From the NCBI GenBank assembly GCA_022648295.1, contig JALCME010000025.1:1-63665 (forward strand): 63,665 nucleotides of DNA, given 5' to 3'. Below the pieces are notes generated by a model that searched no databases, had not been told where the DNA came from, and worked only from the letters and a program-made list of their open reading frames with translations. Of this stretch, positions 1 to 8,074 are shown piece after piece; the first letter of the stretch is position 1, and each line of letters begins with the position of its first letter. Source of the DNA: Bacteroides sp. GTDB lineage: Bacteria > Bacteroidota > Bacteroidia > Bacteroidales > Bacteroidaceae. The translations under genes were made by a program, and so were the position numbers.

Positions 1-1123
1 CAACAATGCTGACCGTATTTTTCATAAAGCGTACGAATATGGAGGTGATGCTGCCTAACATTCCACTTGCAGTCATGGCACCACCGAAGCACATGGCGCA
101 AAGAATCAACCATACAGTATTGAGCATACCCGACATGCCGCGGGTGGCAACAAGGTCGGTCAGTATGGAATTGCTTGTACTTAAGTTGGTATTGCCGTAA
201 AGGGTCATCATGATTCCTTTGAATATGTTATTTTCACCGGCAATCTCTTTTAGAAGATCGGGTTGGAAGATTACGGCAAATAGACCTGCCAGCATGGTAG
301 ACAAAAACAAGGTTATGATGGAAGGGGCTTTACGGGCAATTAGTATGCCGGTTACCACCGGAACAAGTAGCAACCAGGGAGTGATATTGAAGCGGGAATC
401 CAGTGCGAGGGCAAATTCATTGATTTGTTCTGTGGAATTGCTGTCATGGGTCAATCCCATTATGGTAAAGATGATTATAGCGATAATAAGTGATGGAATA
501 GTGGTAATCATCATATAGCGTATATGCCGGAATAAAGGTACCTCTGCTACCGATGAGGCCAGAATGGTGGTGTCTGACAATGGTGAAATTTTATCACCAA
601 AGTAGGCTCCCGATATAATGGCTCCGGCTATCCATCCCCCATCAAATCCTTGTGCTTTACCGATACCCATCAGGGCAATGCCGATGGTTGCGATAGTAGT
701 CCACGAACTGCCGGTCATCACGGAAACCAGCGCGCAGATAATGCAAGTGGAAGCCAAAAAGAAATCAGGATGAATGATTTTTATGCCATAATAAATAAGT
801 GTAGGTACTATTCCGCTTATCATCCACGATCCACTGAGTGATCCGATAATAAGCAAGATAATAATGGCTGTGCCTATGCCTGAAATATTATTAGTGATGG
901 CTATTTCGTAATCTCTCCAAGGTACATGATAGAATGCTATTCCTATGAAAACACAAAATGCAGTGGTGGTTAATAATGCTATTTGACTGCCTCCGCTTAA
1001 AGCATCGCTACCAAAAGTATGTATGGTGGCAAATAGTATTCCTACCAATAAAACGATGGGTAATAGGGAAACAAGAGGCGATGGGACCCTCTTTCTTGAA
1101 TTCATGGAGACTTGTTGCTTCAT
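1..1123 (-). CDS. nhaC: Na+/H+ antiporter, NhaC family (C-terminus cut by window edge)
   Basis: Inner-membrane sodium/proton exchanger used for ion and pH homeostasis. I translated it from the ATG at 1121-1123 (MKQQVSMNSRKR, then a first hydrophobic helix LVSLLPIVLLVGILF). About 374 residues are present before the gene runs off the left edge, so the C-terminal part is missing. It is strongly hydrophobic throughout. The stretches GSSWTTIATIG and SGAYFGDKISPLSDT are the conserved core of NhaC-type transporters. A second Met seven codons in (MNSRKR) is an alternative start. It is divergent from the sugar kinase to the right, with a candidate TACCTTTG -7 box at 1167-1174 on this strand. The family call is firm; the actual ion specificity is inferred. 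Confidence 0.88.
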   Translation of the reverse strand, partial: MKQQVSMNSRKRVPSPLVSLLPIVLLVGILFATIHTFGSDALSGGSQIALLTTTAFCVFIGIAFYHVPWRDYEIAITNNISGIGTAIIILLIIGSLSGSWMISGIVPTLIYYGIKIIHPDFFLASTCIICALVSVMTGSSWTTIATIGIALMGIGKAQGFDGGWIAGAIISGAYFGDKISPLSDTTILASSVAEVPLFRHIRYMMITTIPSLIIAIIIFTIMGLTHDSNSTEQINEFALALDSRFNITPWLLLVPVVTGILIARKAPSIITLFLSTMLAGLFAVIFQPDLLKEIAGENNIFKGIMMTLYGNTNLSTSNSILTDLVATRGMSGMLNTVWLILCAMCFGGAMTASGMLGSITSIFVRFMKNTVSIV

Positions 1124-1166
1124 TATATCTGTTATCGTTACCTTGTTATATTGTAATGTGGTGTTG

Positions 1167-1174
1167 CAAAGGTA
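1167..1174 (-). promoter_or_regulatory. Candidate Bacteroides -7 box for nhaC
   Basis: Read on the minus strand this is TACCTTTG, an exact match to the Bacteroides sigma-ABfr -7 consensus TAnnTTTG, about 45 bp before the nhaC ATG. I see no clean TTTG at the -33 distance, so this is a half-supported promoter. Confidence 0.4.
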
Positions 1175-1311
1175 AAATAAAAATGTCTGATCTCTTTATA
1201 TTCTTACTTTTTACGAATAAAAATTATCAATTCTTTATGTTTCATTGGAATTTTGATAGTATATTTGATTCCTATTGAATGTTTTTGCTTAAAGAATGAA
1301 TAATTTAAGAC

Positions 1312-2373
1312 ATGGATAAGATTTTTTTTTCGCTTGATAAAAAAGTAGTGACTTTCGGTGAAGTGATGTTGCGGCTTACTGCTCCTCATTTTCTTCGTTT
1401 CTCCCAAACCAAAGAATTTGTTGCTTCATATGGAGGTAGTGAGGCTAATGTTGCCGCTTCGCTTGCTAATTTCGGGATACCGGTGGAATTTGTAACCCGT
1501 TTACCGGATAATGCCATGGCTCATGCATGTATTGATTCTCTCCGTGCCAATGGTTTGGGCACCGATGGTATTGTATTTGGTGGTGGGCGTATGGGACTGT
1601 ACTTTTTGGAAAGCGGAGCTGCTTTACGCAATTCCAATGTGGTTTACGATCGGGAGGGATCTTCTTTTGCCACGTTGCGTCCGGGGATGATCAATTGGAA
1701 AAAAGTTTTTGCTGATGCCGGGTGGTTTCATTGGTCGGGCATAGCAGCTGCGCTTTCGCAAGACGGGGCTGATGTCTGCCGGGAGGCTTTGGAAGAAGCT
1801 GATCGTATGGGGCTGGTGATTTCCTGCGATTTAAATTTTCGTAAGAAGTTGTGGAACTATGGTCGTCCTGCAGCTGAGGTTATGCGTCCGTTGGTTCAAT
1901 ATAGTGATGTCATTTTTGGTGCGGAACCTGAATATCAAGAGATCTTAGGTATAAGACCTGTTGGTTTTAAAGCGGTGAATACAGATTATTCTCTTGATTT
2001 ACCGGCTTTTGAATTGTTTGGTCGGCAAGTAGTCGATCTAGTCCCCCGTTGTCAAAAAGTATTTCTTGAACTTCGGAATTCCATTTCTTCCAATCATAAT
2101 TTGCTTGCTGCTGTGCTCTATTCTGCCGGGACATTGAAGCATACCGGCATTTATGATATAGCTCAAGAGGTGGACCGCGTAGGAACGGGCGATGCTTTTG
2201 TTGGTGGTTTGATTTGCGGATTGATTCGTTATGCCGACGATCAAAAGGCTTTGGATTTTGCTCTTGCTGCTTCTACTCTTAAGAATACCGTGTATGGAGA
2301 TTTCAACCAGGTAACAGTGGAAGAAGTGGAAAGTTTGATGAATGGTAATACTTCCGGGCGTGTATCCCGGTGA
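1312..2373 (+). CDS. kdgK: PfkB-family sugar kinase, probable 2-dehydro-3-deoxygluconokinase
   Basis: Cytoplasmic ATP-dependent kinase that most likely phosphorylates 2-keto-3-deoxygluconate, feeding hexuronate breakdown into the lower Entner-Doudoroff route. The 353 residues begin with the ribokinase-fold start VVTFGEVMLRL, then the substrate-binding segment YGGSEANVAASLANFG. They end with the PfkB signature DRVGTGDAFVGGL, where Asp294 is the expected catalytic base. Length is normal for the family. The usual partner, KDPG aldolase, is not adjacent in this window; instead an esterase gene follows after 17 bp, so the two may be co-transcribed. Other PfkB sugars (fructose, ribose) cannot be ruled out from sequence alone. 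Confidence 0.82.
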   Translation: MDKIFFSLDKKVVTFGEVMLRLTAPHFLRFSQTKEFVASYGGSEANVAASLANFGIPVEFVTRLPDNAMAHACIDSLRANGLGTDGIVFGGGRMGLYFLESGAALRNSNVVYDREGSSFATLRPGMINWKKVFADAGWFHWSGIAAALSQDGADVCREALEEADRMGLVISCDLNFRKKLWNYGRPAAEVMRPLVQYSDVIFGAEPEYQEILGIRPVGFKAVNTDYSLDLPAFELFGRQVVDLVPRCQKVFLELRNSISSNHNLLAAVLYSAGTLKHTGIYDIAQEVDRVGTGDAFVGGLICGLIRYADDQKALDFALAASTLKNTVYGDFNQVTVEEVESLMNGNTSGRVSR

Positions 2374-2390
2374 TGAATTAAATAATAAAA

Positions 2391-3227
2391 ATGAAAAGCA
2401 TGAAAAGAAAACAAATTTTGTTCAGCGTATTTTTGCTGTTTACAGCAATTTCAGTTCAGGCTGCGCGGGTGGACACGGTAATGGTGAAAAGTTCTTCAAT
2501 GAATAAGGAAGTGAAAGTGGTCTATGTTTTGCCTGATAAGGCCTTAGGTTCCCATGCTAAAGCTTGTCCGGTGATTTATCTGTTACACGGATATTCGGGT
2601 AATGCGTGTTCATGGATAGAATTAAAACCTGAATTGCCTGAAATTGCGGATGCAAAAGGTATCATTTTTGTATGTCCGGATGCGAAGAACAGCTGGTATT
2701 GGGATAGTCCCAAAGACCCAAGTTATCGATACGAAACGTTTACTTCGACGGAATTGGTGAAATATACCGATGCCCATTATGCTACAGTCCCCGATAGAAA
2801 AGCCCGGGCCATTACCGGTTTAAGCATGGGAGGGCATGGAGCTTTGTGGATTGCTTTCCGTCATAAAGATACTTTCGGAGCAGCCGGAAGCACAAGTGGA
2901 GGTGTTGACATCCGTCCGTTTCCTATGAACTGGGAAATGAATAAACAATTAGGAGAATTTGCTGCCAATAAAGGTTTGTGGGATTCACACACCGTTATTA
3001 ATCAAATAGATAAAGTTAATCATGGAGATTTTGCTTTGATTATTGATTGCGGGGAGAGTGACTTTTTTCTTGAAGTAAACAAAGAATTACACAAAAGATT
3101 ACTGGCCAGAAACATTGACCATGATTTTATTACCCGTCCGGGTGTTCACAATGGAGCTTACTGGAACAATTCAATAGATTACCAAATCTTGTTTTTCTCG
3201 AAGTTCTTTAAGAAAAGTGATTTTTGA
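2391..3227 (+). CDS. Secreted esterase of the alpha/beta-hydrolase 'putative esterase' family
   Basis: 278-residue exported hydrolase resembling S-formylglutathione hydrolase / acyl- and feruloyl-esterase proteins. The N-terminus is a signal peptide (basic MKSMKRK, hydrophobic core, cleavage likely after SVQA). The nucleophile elbow GLSMGG places the catalytic Ser at residue 145. The likely acid is in DCGESD and the His in RPGVHNGAYW near the C-terminus. YLLHGYSG is the oxyanion-hole strand typical of the family. It starts 17 bp after the sugar kinase and ends before a strong terminator, so the two genes form a plausible unit, perhaps releasing and using acylated plant sugars. The substrate is an inference. 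Confidence 0.85.
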   Translation: MKSMKRKQILFSVFLLFTAISVQAARVDTVMVKSSSMNKEVKVVYVLPDKALGSHAKACPVIYLLHGYSGNACSWIELKPELPEIADAKGIIFVCPDAKNSWYWDSPKDPSYRYETFTSTELVKYTDAHYATVPDRKARAITGLSMGGHGALWIAFRHKDTFGAAGSTSGGVDIRPFPMNWEMNKQLGEFAANKGLWDSHTVINQIDKVNHGDFALIIDCGESDFFLEVNKELHKRLLARNIDHDFITRPGVHNGAYWNNSIDYQILFFSKFFKKSDF

Positions 3228-3283
3228 TTTAGAGTTCATAGCTGCTATGTGACTGAAGAAGAAGCTTAGTAGGCTAAAAGAAT

Positions 3284-3325
3284 AACGCCCTCGTTACGAT
3301 GACTGTAGCGAGGGCGTTTTGTTGT
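3284..3325 (+). terminator. Rho-independent terminator after the esterase
   Basis: A perfect 10-bp stem (AACGCCCTCG at 3284-3293, CGAGGGCGTT at 3309-3318) is followed by a T-rich tail (TTGTTGTTTTT). It closes the kinase-esterase unit, and lies between two converging genes. Confidence 0.85.
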
Positions 3326-3352
3326 TTTTGAGGTTTTTAATATCCTCATGTG

Positions 3353-4348
3353 TCATAGTTTTCCTAATATTTTGTCCATTACCCAATTAGTTAGGGTAGC
3401 GCTTTCACCATTACAAGTACATGTAGCTTTTCCAAGCAGGTGGTCTACTACGGCCTGAATGAGCGGTTGTTGCACATGTTCGGGATTGGGAACTACAATC
3501 TCTTCCCTTCCTTTCTCCGTGTGTAAAGCTATAGGCTCGTAGGTAAATACGGAGAAACAAATCATTCCTTTGTCTCCGATAATTTCAATACGATCCTCAC
3601 GCGCAGATTCATGTGCAACAAAGCACCAGGAACCACTTCCTACAACACCATTTTCAAATTTGAAGCAGGCGCTAAGAGTATCTTCAACTTGGTATAGGCC
3701 TCCCATATTACTCTTATATCCACTGGCTTCCAATATACAACCAAATATACTTTGCAGCAGGTCTATTTGATGAGGGGCCAAGTCATAAAAGTACCCACCT
3801 CCTGCAATATCCGGTTGTACCCGCCAAGGTAGATTTTCTTTGTTATAGTCCAGGTCACGTGGCGGTTGGGCAAAACGTATTTGGATATTAATAATGTTTC
3901 CAATACTTCCGCTCTTGACTAATTCCTTCACTTTCTGGAAATAGGGTAGGTAGCGGCGGTAATAAGCAACAAAACAAGGCACTCCGGTGGTATTGGAAAT
4001 ACGATTGATTCGGCAGCACTCTTCGTAAGTCACAGCCATTGGCTTTTCTATGTAAACAGGTTTTCCTGCTTTCATGGCCATGATGGCATAGGTGGCGTGT
4101 GAAGAGGGAGGAGTAGCTATGTATATTGCCGTTACTTCTTCATCATCAATTAATTCTTGCGCATCGTCGTACCACTTGGGTATATTTCTTTCTTTAGCAT
4201 AAGCTTTTGCTTTTGATAGATTGCGGCTCATCACAGCAACGACCTCGGAACCTTCCACTTTTTGGAAAGCAGGACCGCTTTTTTGCTTTGTCACTTCTCC
4301 GCAACCAATAAATCCCCATTTAATTGTTTTATTTTCCATAGTATTCAT
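3353..4348 (-). CDS. Gfo/Idh/MocA-family NAD(P)-dependent oxidoreductase
   Basis: 331-residue cytoplasmic dehydrogenase of the glucose-fructose oxidoreductase / inositol dehydrogenase superfamily. An N-terminal Rossmann fold is shown by WGFIGCGEVT. The EKP motif (PVYIEKPMAVTYEE), whose Lys is a conserved active-site residue, is present, and the C-terminal domain has the GGGYFYDLAPHQIDLL segment containing the usual catalytic His. Translation probably begins at MNTMENK; its ATG overlaps the stop of the S4-domain gene as TAATG, so the two are translationally coupled. A substrate cannot be assigned. The last gene of a pth - S4 - oxidoreductase string. Confidence 0.88.
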   Translation of the reverse strand: MNTMENKTIKWGFIGCGEVTKQKSGPAFQKVEGSEVVAVMSRNLSKAKAYAKERNIPKWYDDAQELIDDEEVTAIYIATPPSSHATYAIMAMKAGKPVYIEKPMAVTYEECCRINRISNTTGVPCFVAYYRRYLPYFQKVKELVKSGSIGNIINIQIRFAQPPRDLDYNKENLPWRVQPDIAGGGYFYDLAPHQIDLLQSIFGCILEASGYKSNMGGLYQVEDTLSACFKFENGVVGSGSWCFVAHESAREDRIEIIGDKGMICFSVFTYEPIALHTEKGREEIVVPNPEHVQQPLIQAVVDHLLGKATCTCNGESATLTNWVMDKILGKL

Positions 4349-4779
4349 TAATCCTTTTCCGAATTTTCTTCGAAATCAAAGTCAAAATCAAAGTCATCTA
4401 AGAATTCGGGAGTGGTGAAGTCATCCAGATTCCGCCGATCCTTTTTGGTAGGTCGTCCCGTTCCTTTAGCACGGTTTATAAAACCGTTGATTCTGCTCAT
4501 TTCCAACAATTCATATTGGTCGGGAGTGGTTACATTTTCCATCATTTGCGCAACAAGTTTTGCGCCTACCCGCTTTTCTATAGATTGTATCACTTTGAAA
4601 GAATAGGTCACAGGAGGTTTGCGTACTTGTATAACATCACCGGGTTTTATCATCCGGGCAGCTTTTGCTAAAGCGCCGTTGATGCTGACACGTCCTCTTT
4701 TGCATGCTTCGGCGGCAATAGTCCGTGTTTTAAAAATCCGTACCGCCCACATCCATTTATCTATTCTTGCTTCACTCAT
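4348..4779 (-). CDS. S4-domain RNA-binding protein (Hsp15-like)
   Basis: 143 residues. The N-terminal two-thirds is an S4 RNA-binding domain (RIDKWMWAVRIFKTRTIAAEACKRG, GDVIQVRKPP region), as in ribosome-associated heat-shock protein Hsp15, which binds 50S subunits carrying a nascent chain. The C-terminal tail is very acidic with alternating Asp/Phe (DDFDFDFDFEE), which is unlike the basic tail of E. coli Hsp15. Its ATG overlaps the pth stop as ATGA and its stop overlaps the next start, so the three genes are tightly coupled. The pairing with peptidyl-tRNA hydrolase supports a role in rescuing stalled ribosomes. Confidence 0.85.
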   Translation of the reverse strand: MSEARIDKWMWAVRIFKTRTIAAEACKRGRVSINGALAKAARMIKPGDVIQVRKPPVTYSFKVIQSIEKRVGAKLVAQMMENVTTPDQYELLEMSRINGFINRAKGTGRPTKKDRRNLDDFTTPEFLDDFDFDFDFEENSEKD

Positions 4780-5339
4780 TTTTTATTGAATTGGTTCATT
4801 GTAATATCAATGCCCGCCAAACAAAAACTTTTGATTATTTCTCCGGCTGTTTCCAGTCGTTCATTCATAGTTTGCCAGTTTTCGTCGGTAAAATGTCCTA
4901 GAACATAATCCACTTGTCCGCCTCGTGGAAAGTCGTTACCTATTCCGAAGCGCAGACGGGCGTAGTTTTCCGTACCCAAAGTAGCAGCGATATGTTTTAA
5001 TCCATTATGCCCGGCATCACTTCCTTTACTTTTTAAGCGTAATGTTCCGAAAGGTAATGCAAGGTCATCTACTACAATTAATACATTCTCCAATGGGATG
5101 TTTTCTTTTTGCATCCAGTAGCGTACGGCATTTCCACTTAGATTCATAAAAGTGGAAGGTTTTAATAAGGTAATTTGTTGTCCTTTGATGGATGCATTGG
5201 CTGTAAATCCGTATCTGTGATCGGTGAAGGAGGCTCCCAGGCTTTTTGCCAAAGCATCTGTCACCATAAAACCGATGTTGTGTCGGGTTTCATGATATTC
5301 CGGCCCAATATTCCCCAATCCTACTATTAGATATTTCAT
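4776..5339 (-). CDS. pth: Peptidyl-tRNA hydrolase
   Basis: 187 residues, the normal size. It hydrolyses the ester bond of peptidyl-tRNA dropped from ribosomes, recycling tRNA. Diagnostic segments are LIVGLGNIGPEYHETRHNIG (substrate Asn and catalytic His21 in TRHNIG), KPSTFMNLSG and SDAGHNGLK. It lies downstream of rplY on the same strand, separated by a large hairpin (5386-5452), and upstream of the S4-domain gene with ATGA overlap. Confidence 0.97.
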   Translation of the reverse strand: MKYLIVGLGNIGPEYHETRHNIGFMVTDALAKSLGASFTDHRYGFTANASIKGQQITLLKPSTFMNLSGNAVRYWMQKENIPLENVLIVVDDLALPFGTLRLKSKGSDAGHNGLKHIAATLGTENYARLRFGIGNDFPRGGQVDYVLGHFTDENWQTMNERLETAGEIIKSFCLAGIDITMNQFNKK

Positions 5340-5385
5340 TCTTTAAAGGTACGTTTATGCGATCAATTTTGGTAAATAAGAAAAG

Positions 5386-5452
5386 AAACGCGGATTAACA
5401 CAGTTATCCGCGGACTGATAAAAATCTGCGTTGTCTGTACTAATCCGCGTTT
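5386..5452. repeat. 67-bp hairpin with GCGGATTA arms between rplY and pth (REP-like / terminator)
   Basis: Perfect 12-bp arms (AAACGCGGATTA at 5386-5397, TAATCCGCGTTT at 5441-5452) enclose a further TATCCGCGGA / AATCTGCG set of related words. Read on the minus strand it is followed by a T-rich tail (TTTCTTTTCTTATTT), so it could end rplY transcription. The repeated 'ATCYGCG' words resemble dispersed intergenic palindromes that I recall in Bacteroidetes genomes; that comparison is from memory. Confidence 0.6.
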
Positions 5453-5479
5453 CGGAATATCTCTTTAAGCAGAGAGAGT

Positions 5480-6064
5480 TTATGCAGTTGCAGCCGCACC
5501 TCTTGCAGCACGTGTCAGCTTAACAGCACATACCACTGCTTCTTTGGCATTTAAAAGTTCCAGTCCTTCGTATTTAAGTTCACCTACTTTGACTGTTTTT
5601 CCTAAATCTAAATGAGAAACGTTTACGATCAGTTTTTCAGGAATTTCATTGTAAAGTGCTCTCACTTTCAATTTACGAATTTGCAGGCTTAATTTACCTC
5701 CGGCCTTCACACCTTCTGCCAAACCTTCCATCTGTATAGGCACTTCCATTACAATCGGTTTCTTCTCATCGATTTGGTAGAAGTCAACATGCAGAATGGT
5801 ATCTTTTACCGGGTGAAATTGAATATCTTTTAAAATTGCATTTATTTTTTTACCGTCAATAACGAGGTCTACTACATAAATATGCGGAGTGTAAACCAAA
5901 TTACGCAAGCCTTCAGCCGGTACAGTGAAATGGATATTTTCTCCTCCTCCGTAAAGCACGCAGGGTACACCGTTGTTTTTGCGAATAGCTTTCAAAGCTC
6001 TTGCTTGTTCCGAAGAACGCTCTGCAATAGTTCTTGCAGTACCTTTTACTTCAATTGATTTCAT
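5480..6064 (-). CDS. rplY: 50S ribosomal protein L25 (general stress protein Ctc family)
   Basis: 194 residues: an N-terminal L25 5S-rRNA-binding domain (EVKGTARTIAERSSEQARALKAIRK..., VLYGGG) and the C-terminal TL5/Ctc beta domain found in the long form. It binds 5S rRNA in the central protuberance of the large subunit. It sits directly upstream of pth, as in many bacteria. Its own promoter lies about 100 bp upstream (6165-6196), giving a leader with alternative hairpins, see 6116-6143. The tail ends in an Ala/Arg-rich stretch (LTRAARGAAATA). Confidence 0.97.
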   Translation of the reverse strand: MKSIEVKGTARTIAERSSEQARALKAIRKNNGVPCVLYGGGENIHFTVPAEGLRNLVYTPHIYVVDLVIDGKKINAILKDIQFHPVKDTILHVDFYQIDEKKPIVMEVPIQMEGLAEGVKAGGKLSLQIRKLKVRALYNEIPEKLIVNVSHLDLGKTVKVGELKYEGLELLNAKEAVVCAVKLTRAARGAAATA

Positions 6065-6115
6065 TTTAATTCTTTTTGTGTTACTCTAAATTAAGTTATC
6101 TTGCCTAATTCACCA

Positions 6116-6143
6116 TCACACGGTGTGAATATCTTAATCACAC
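6116..6143 (-). promoter_or_regulatory. rplY leader: three mutually complementary 6-mers
   Basis: In the about 100-nt rplY leader the minus strand carries GTGTGA (6138-6143), TCACAC (6123-6128) and GTGTGA again (6116-6121). The middle copy can pair with either neighbour, the arrangement expected for a switchable leader. The centre reads TCACACGGTGTGA on the plus strand. A regulatory role is inference. Confidence 0.4.
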
Positions 6144-6164
6144 GATATGCTGTAAAAAAGCGGT

Positions 6165-6196
6165 GCAAAATTACAGTTTCTTTTTGAATTATCAAA
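6165..6196 (-). promoter_or_regulatory. Promoter of rplY (TTTG-N20-TAATTTTG)
   Basis: On the minus strand a TTTG (plus 6193-6196) is followed after 20 bp by TAATTTTG (plus 6165-6172), a full match to the Bacteroides promoter. It overlaps the stop codon of the PUR-domain gene, so rplY is transcribed independently of it. Confidence 0.7.
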
Positions 6197-6578
6197 TAGT
6201 TGGCTCTTCAAAATCGATATCTATCTTTATTTCATCGCTGGACTCTGTGCTTTCCTTTTCCTCTTCTTCCTTTACATCAGTGTCTTCATTCTCCGTGTTA
6301 TTCATGTTCACAAAGCTAATAGCTTCGTGTAAGCCTGATTCGAATTTTTCGAAATCTTCTTTATATAAAAAGATCTTATGTTTTTCAAAACTAACCTGAG
6401 CATTATCTCCCTCTCCCGTAATTATTTTCTTGCTTTCTGTAATAGCAAGAAACATTTCATCTTTTCTGTTTTTCTTTACATCTAAATAATAGATGCGTTT
6501 GCCTGCTTTAATGGCTTTGGAGAAAACAATCTCCTTGTCATTCATCTCTACTCCGTTTTTCTTTTTTAAATCTTCCAT
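6192..6578 (-). CDS. PUR-family DNA/RNA-binding protein (DUF3276)
   Basis: 128 residues. The core (KEIVFSKAIKAGKRIYYLDVKK, DEMFLAITESKK, FEKHKIFLYKEDFEKF) matches the bacterial PUR-alpha-like DUF3276 family, small nucleic-acid-binding proteins best studied in Borrelia and widespread in Bacteroidetes. The C-terminal 25 residues are acidic and disordered (ENEDTDVKEEEEKE). The start is the ATG giving MEDLKKKNG; an alternative is MNDKEIV 11 codons later. It stands alone upstream of rplY, divergent from nusB. Confidence 0.85.
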   Translation of the reverse strand: MEDLKKKNGVEMNDKEIVFSKAIKAGKRIYYLDVKKNRKDEMFLAITESKKIITGEGDNAQVSFEKHKIFLYKEDFEKFESGLHEAISFVNMNNTENEDTDVKEEEEKESTESSDEIKIDIDFEEPTI

Positions 6579-6710
6579 ACTATAGGCTTCTAAATTGTAA
6601 TTGGCCTCAAAATTGACGATTTTTTTTTAACTGTCAAAAGAAAAAGCCCAGATAATGAGTCTTTGCATTAAAAAATGTGATTTTATTTATGTCGGATCAT
6701 TTAAAATGCC

Positions 6711-6718
6711 TACTTTTG
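6711..6718 (+). promoter_or_regulatory. -7 box of the nusB operon
   Basis: TACTTTTG is an exact TAnnTTTG match 35 bp before the nusB ATG. The -33 region is T-rich (TTTTATTTAT) without an exact TTTG at the ideal distance. It likely drives nusB-yajC-ybbR-coaE. Confidence 0.55.
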
Positions 6719-6752
6719 CAACTTGTTAATAACAACAATGATTAAGTGAATT

Positions 6753-7679
6753 ATGATTAACAGAGTTCTTATTCGTCTTAAGATTATACAGATAGTATAT
6801 GCTTATTATCAAAATGGTAGTAAAAATTTAGATGCTGCCGAGAAGGAGTTATTCTTTAGTTTATCCAAAGCATACGATCTGTATAATTACTTACTAATGC
6901 TGATGATAGCTTTGACGAATTACGCACAAAAACGAATTGATGCAGCAAAAACAAAATTGGCGCCTACGAAGGAAGAGCTGTACCCGAACATGAAGTTTGT
7001 GGAAAATAAGTTTATTGTCCAGCTGGATATCAATAAGCAGTTATTGGATTTCATCAATAATCAAAAGCGCTCGTGGCACAATGATGAGGATTTCATTAAA
7101 GAGTTATACGAGAAGATTATAGTTTCCGACATATATAAGGAATATATGGCTTCGGAGGATAAATCTTATGAAGCTGACCGTGAATTGTGGCGGAAACTTT
7201 ATAAGGCGTTTGTCTTTAATAACGAAGCGCTGGATGTCCTGTTAGAAGACCAGAGCTTATACTGGAATGATGACAAGGAAATTGTGGATACTTTCGTGCT
7301 TAAAACCATTAAGCGATTTGATGAAAAGAGCGGAGCCGACCAACAATTATTGCCTGAATTTAAAGATGAAGAAGATCAGGAATTTGCGCGCCGGTTGTTC
7401 CGTCGCACAATTCTAAATTGCGACTATTACCGTCATTTGATTAGCGAGAATGTCCGTAACTGGGATTTAGACCGCGTTGCTTTTATGGATGTGGTAGTGA
7501 TGCAATGTGCATTAGCTGAAATTTTAACCTTCCCGAATATTCCCATAAGTGTTTCGTTGAATGAATATGTGGAGATTGCCAAAATATATAGTACAGCAAA
7601 AAGTGGAAGCTTTGTTAATGGCACTTTGGATGGAATAGTTAATCAATTGAAAAAAGAGGGCAAGTTAACTAAAAAATAA
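6753..7679 (+). CDS. nusB: Transcription antitermination factor NusB (long Bacteroidetes form)
   Basis: 308 residues, about twice the E. coli length, as is typical for Bacteroidetes. The N-terminus (INRVLIRLKIIQIVYAYYQ) is the start of the all-helical NusB fold. The classical C-terminal NusB region is WDLDRVAFMDVVVMQCALAEI...NEYVEIAKIYST..SGSFVNGTLDGIV, and a helical insert lies in between. With NusE (S10) it binds boxA RNA in rRNA antitermination. It heads a run nusB - yajC - ybbR - coaE with short gaps. Confidence 0.95.
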   Translation: MINRVLIRLKIIQIVYAYYQNGSKNLDAAEKELFFSLSKAYDLYNYLLMLMIALTNYAQKRIDAAKTKLAPTKEELYPNMKFVENKFIVQLDINKQLLDFINNQKRSWHNDEDFIKELYEKIIVSDIYKEYMASEDKSYEADRELWRKLYKAFVFNNEALDVLLEDQSLYWNDDKEIVDTFVLKTIKRFDEKSGADQQLLPEFKDEEDQEFARRLFRRTILNCDYYRHLISENVRNWDLDRVAFMDVVVMQCALAEILTFPNIPISVSLNEYVEIAKIYSTAKSGSFVNGTLDGIVNQLKKEGKLTKK

Positions 7680-7718
7680 TATCTTTGTTGAATATAAAAA
7701 ATTAAAAACTAGTTGTTT

Positions 7719-8048
7719 ATGAATTTAATAGCCGTATTCTTGCAAGCTCCTTCAGGGGCTGCTGGTGGGGGAAGTATAATGTGGATTATGTTGATAGCAA
7801 TGTTTGCTATTATGTATTTCTTCATGATTCGTCCGCAGAATAAGAAACAGAAAGAAATTGCAAACTTCCGCAAATCACTTCAGGTAAATCAAAAGGTGAT
7901 TACTGCCGGTGGAGTTCATGGTATCATCAAGGAAATCAATGATAATGATGTTGTTCTTGAAATATCTGCTAACGTTAAGGTTAAGGTAGACAAGAATTCC
8001 GTTTTTGCAGCAGCAGGTGATGCCAACAACAGCCAGAGTGCTAAGTAA
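7719..8048 (+). CDS. yajC: Preprotein translocase subunit YajC
   Basis: About 109 residues. YajC accompanies SecDF and the Sec translocon in the inner membrane. One membrane helix (IMWIMLIAMFAIMYFFMI) is followed by the diagnostic RPQNKKQKE and a small soluble domain (VITAGGVHGIIKEINDNDVVLEI). I take the ATG at 7719 (MNLIAVFLQ) as the start; a TTG two codons upstream is less likely. It follows nusB after 40 bp and precedes the YbbR gene by 26 bp. Confidence 0.95.
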   Translation: MNLIAVFLQAPSGAAGGGSIMWIMLIAMFAIMYFFMIRPQNKKQKEIANFRKSLQVNQKVITAGGVHGIIKEINDNDVVLEISANVKVKVDKNSVFAAAGDANNSQSAK

Positions 8049-8074
8049 ATAAAGTGATTTAAGTAGTTGAGCCT

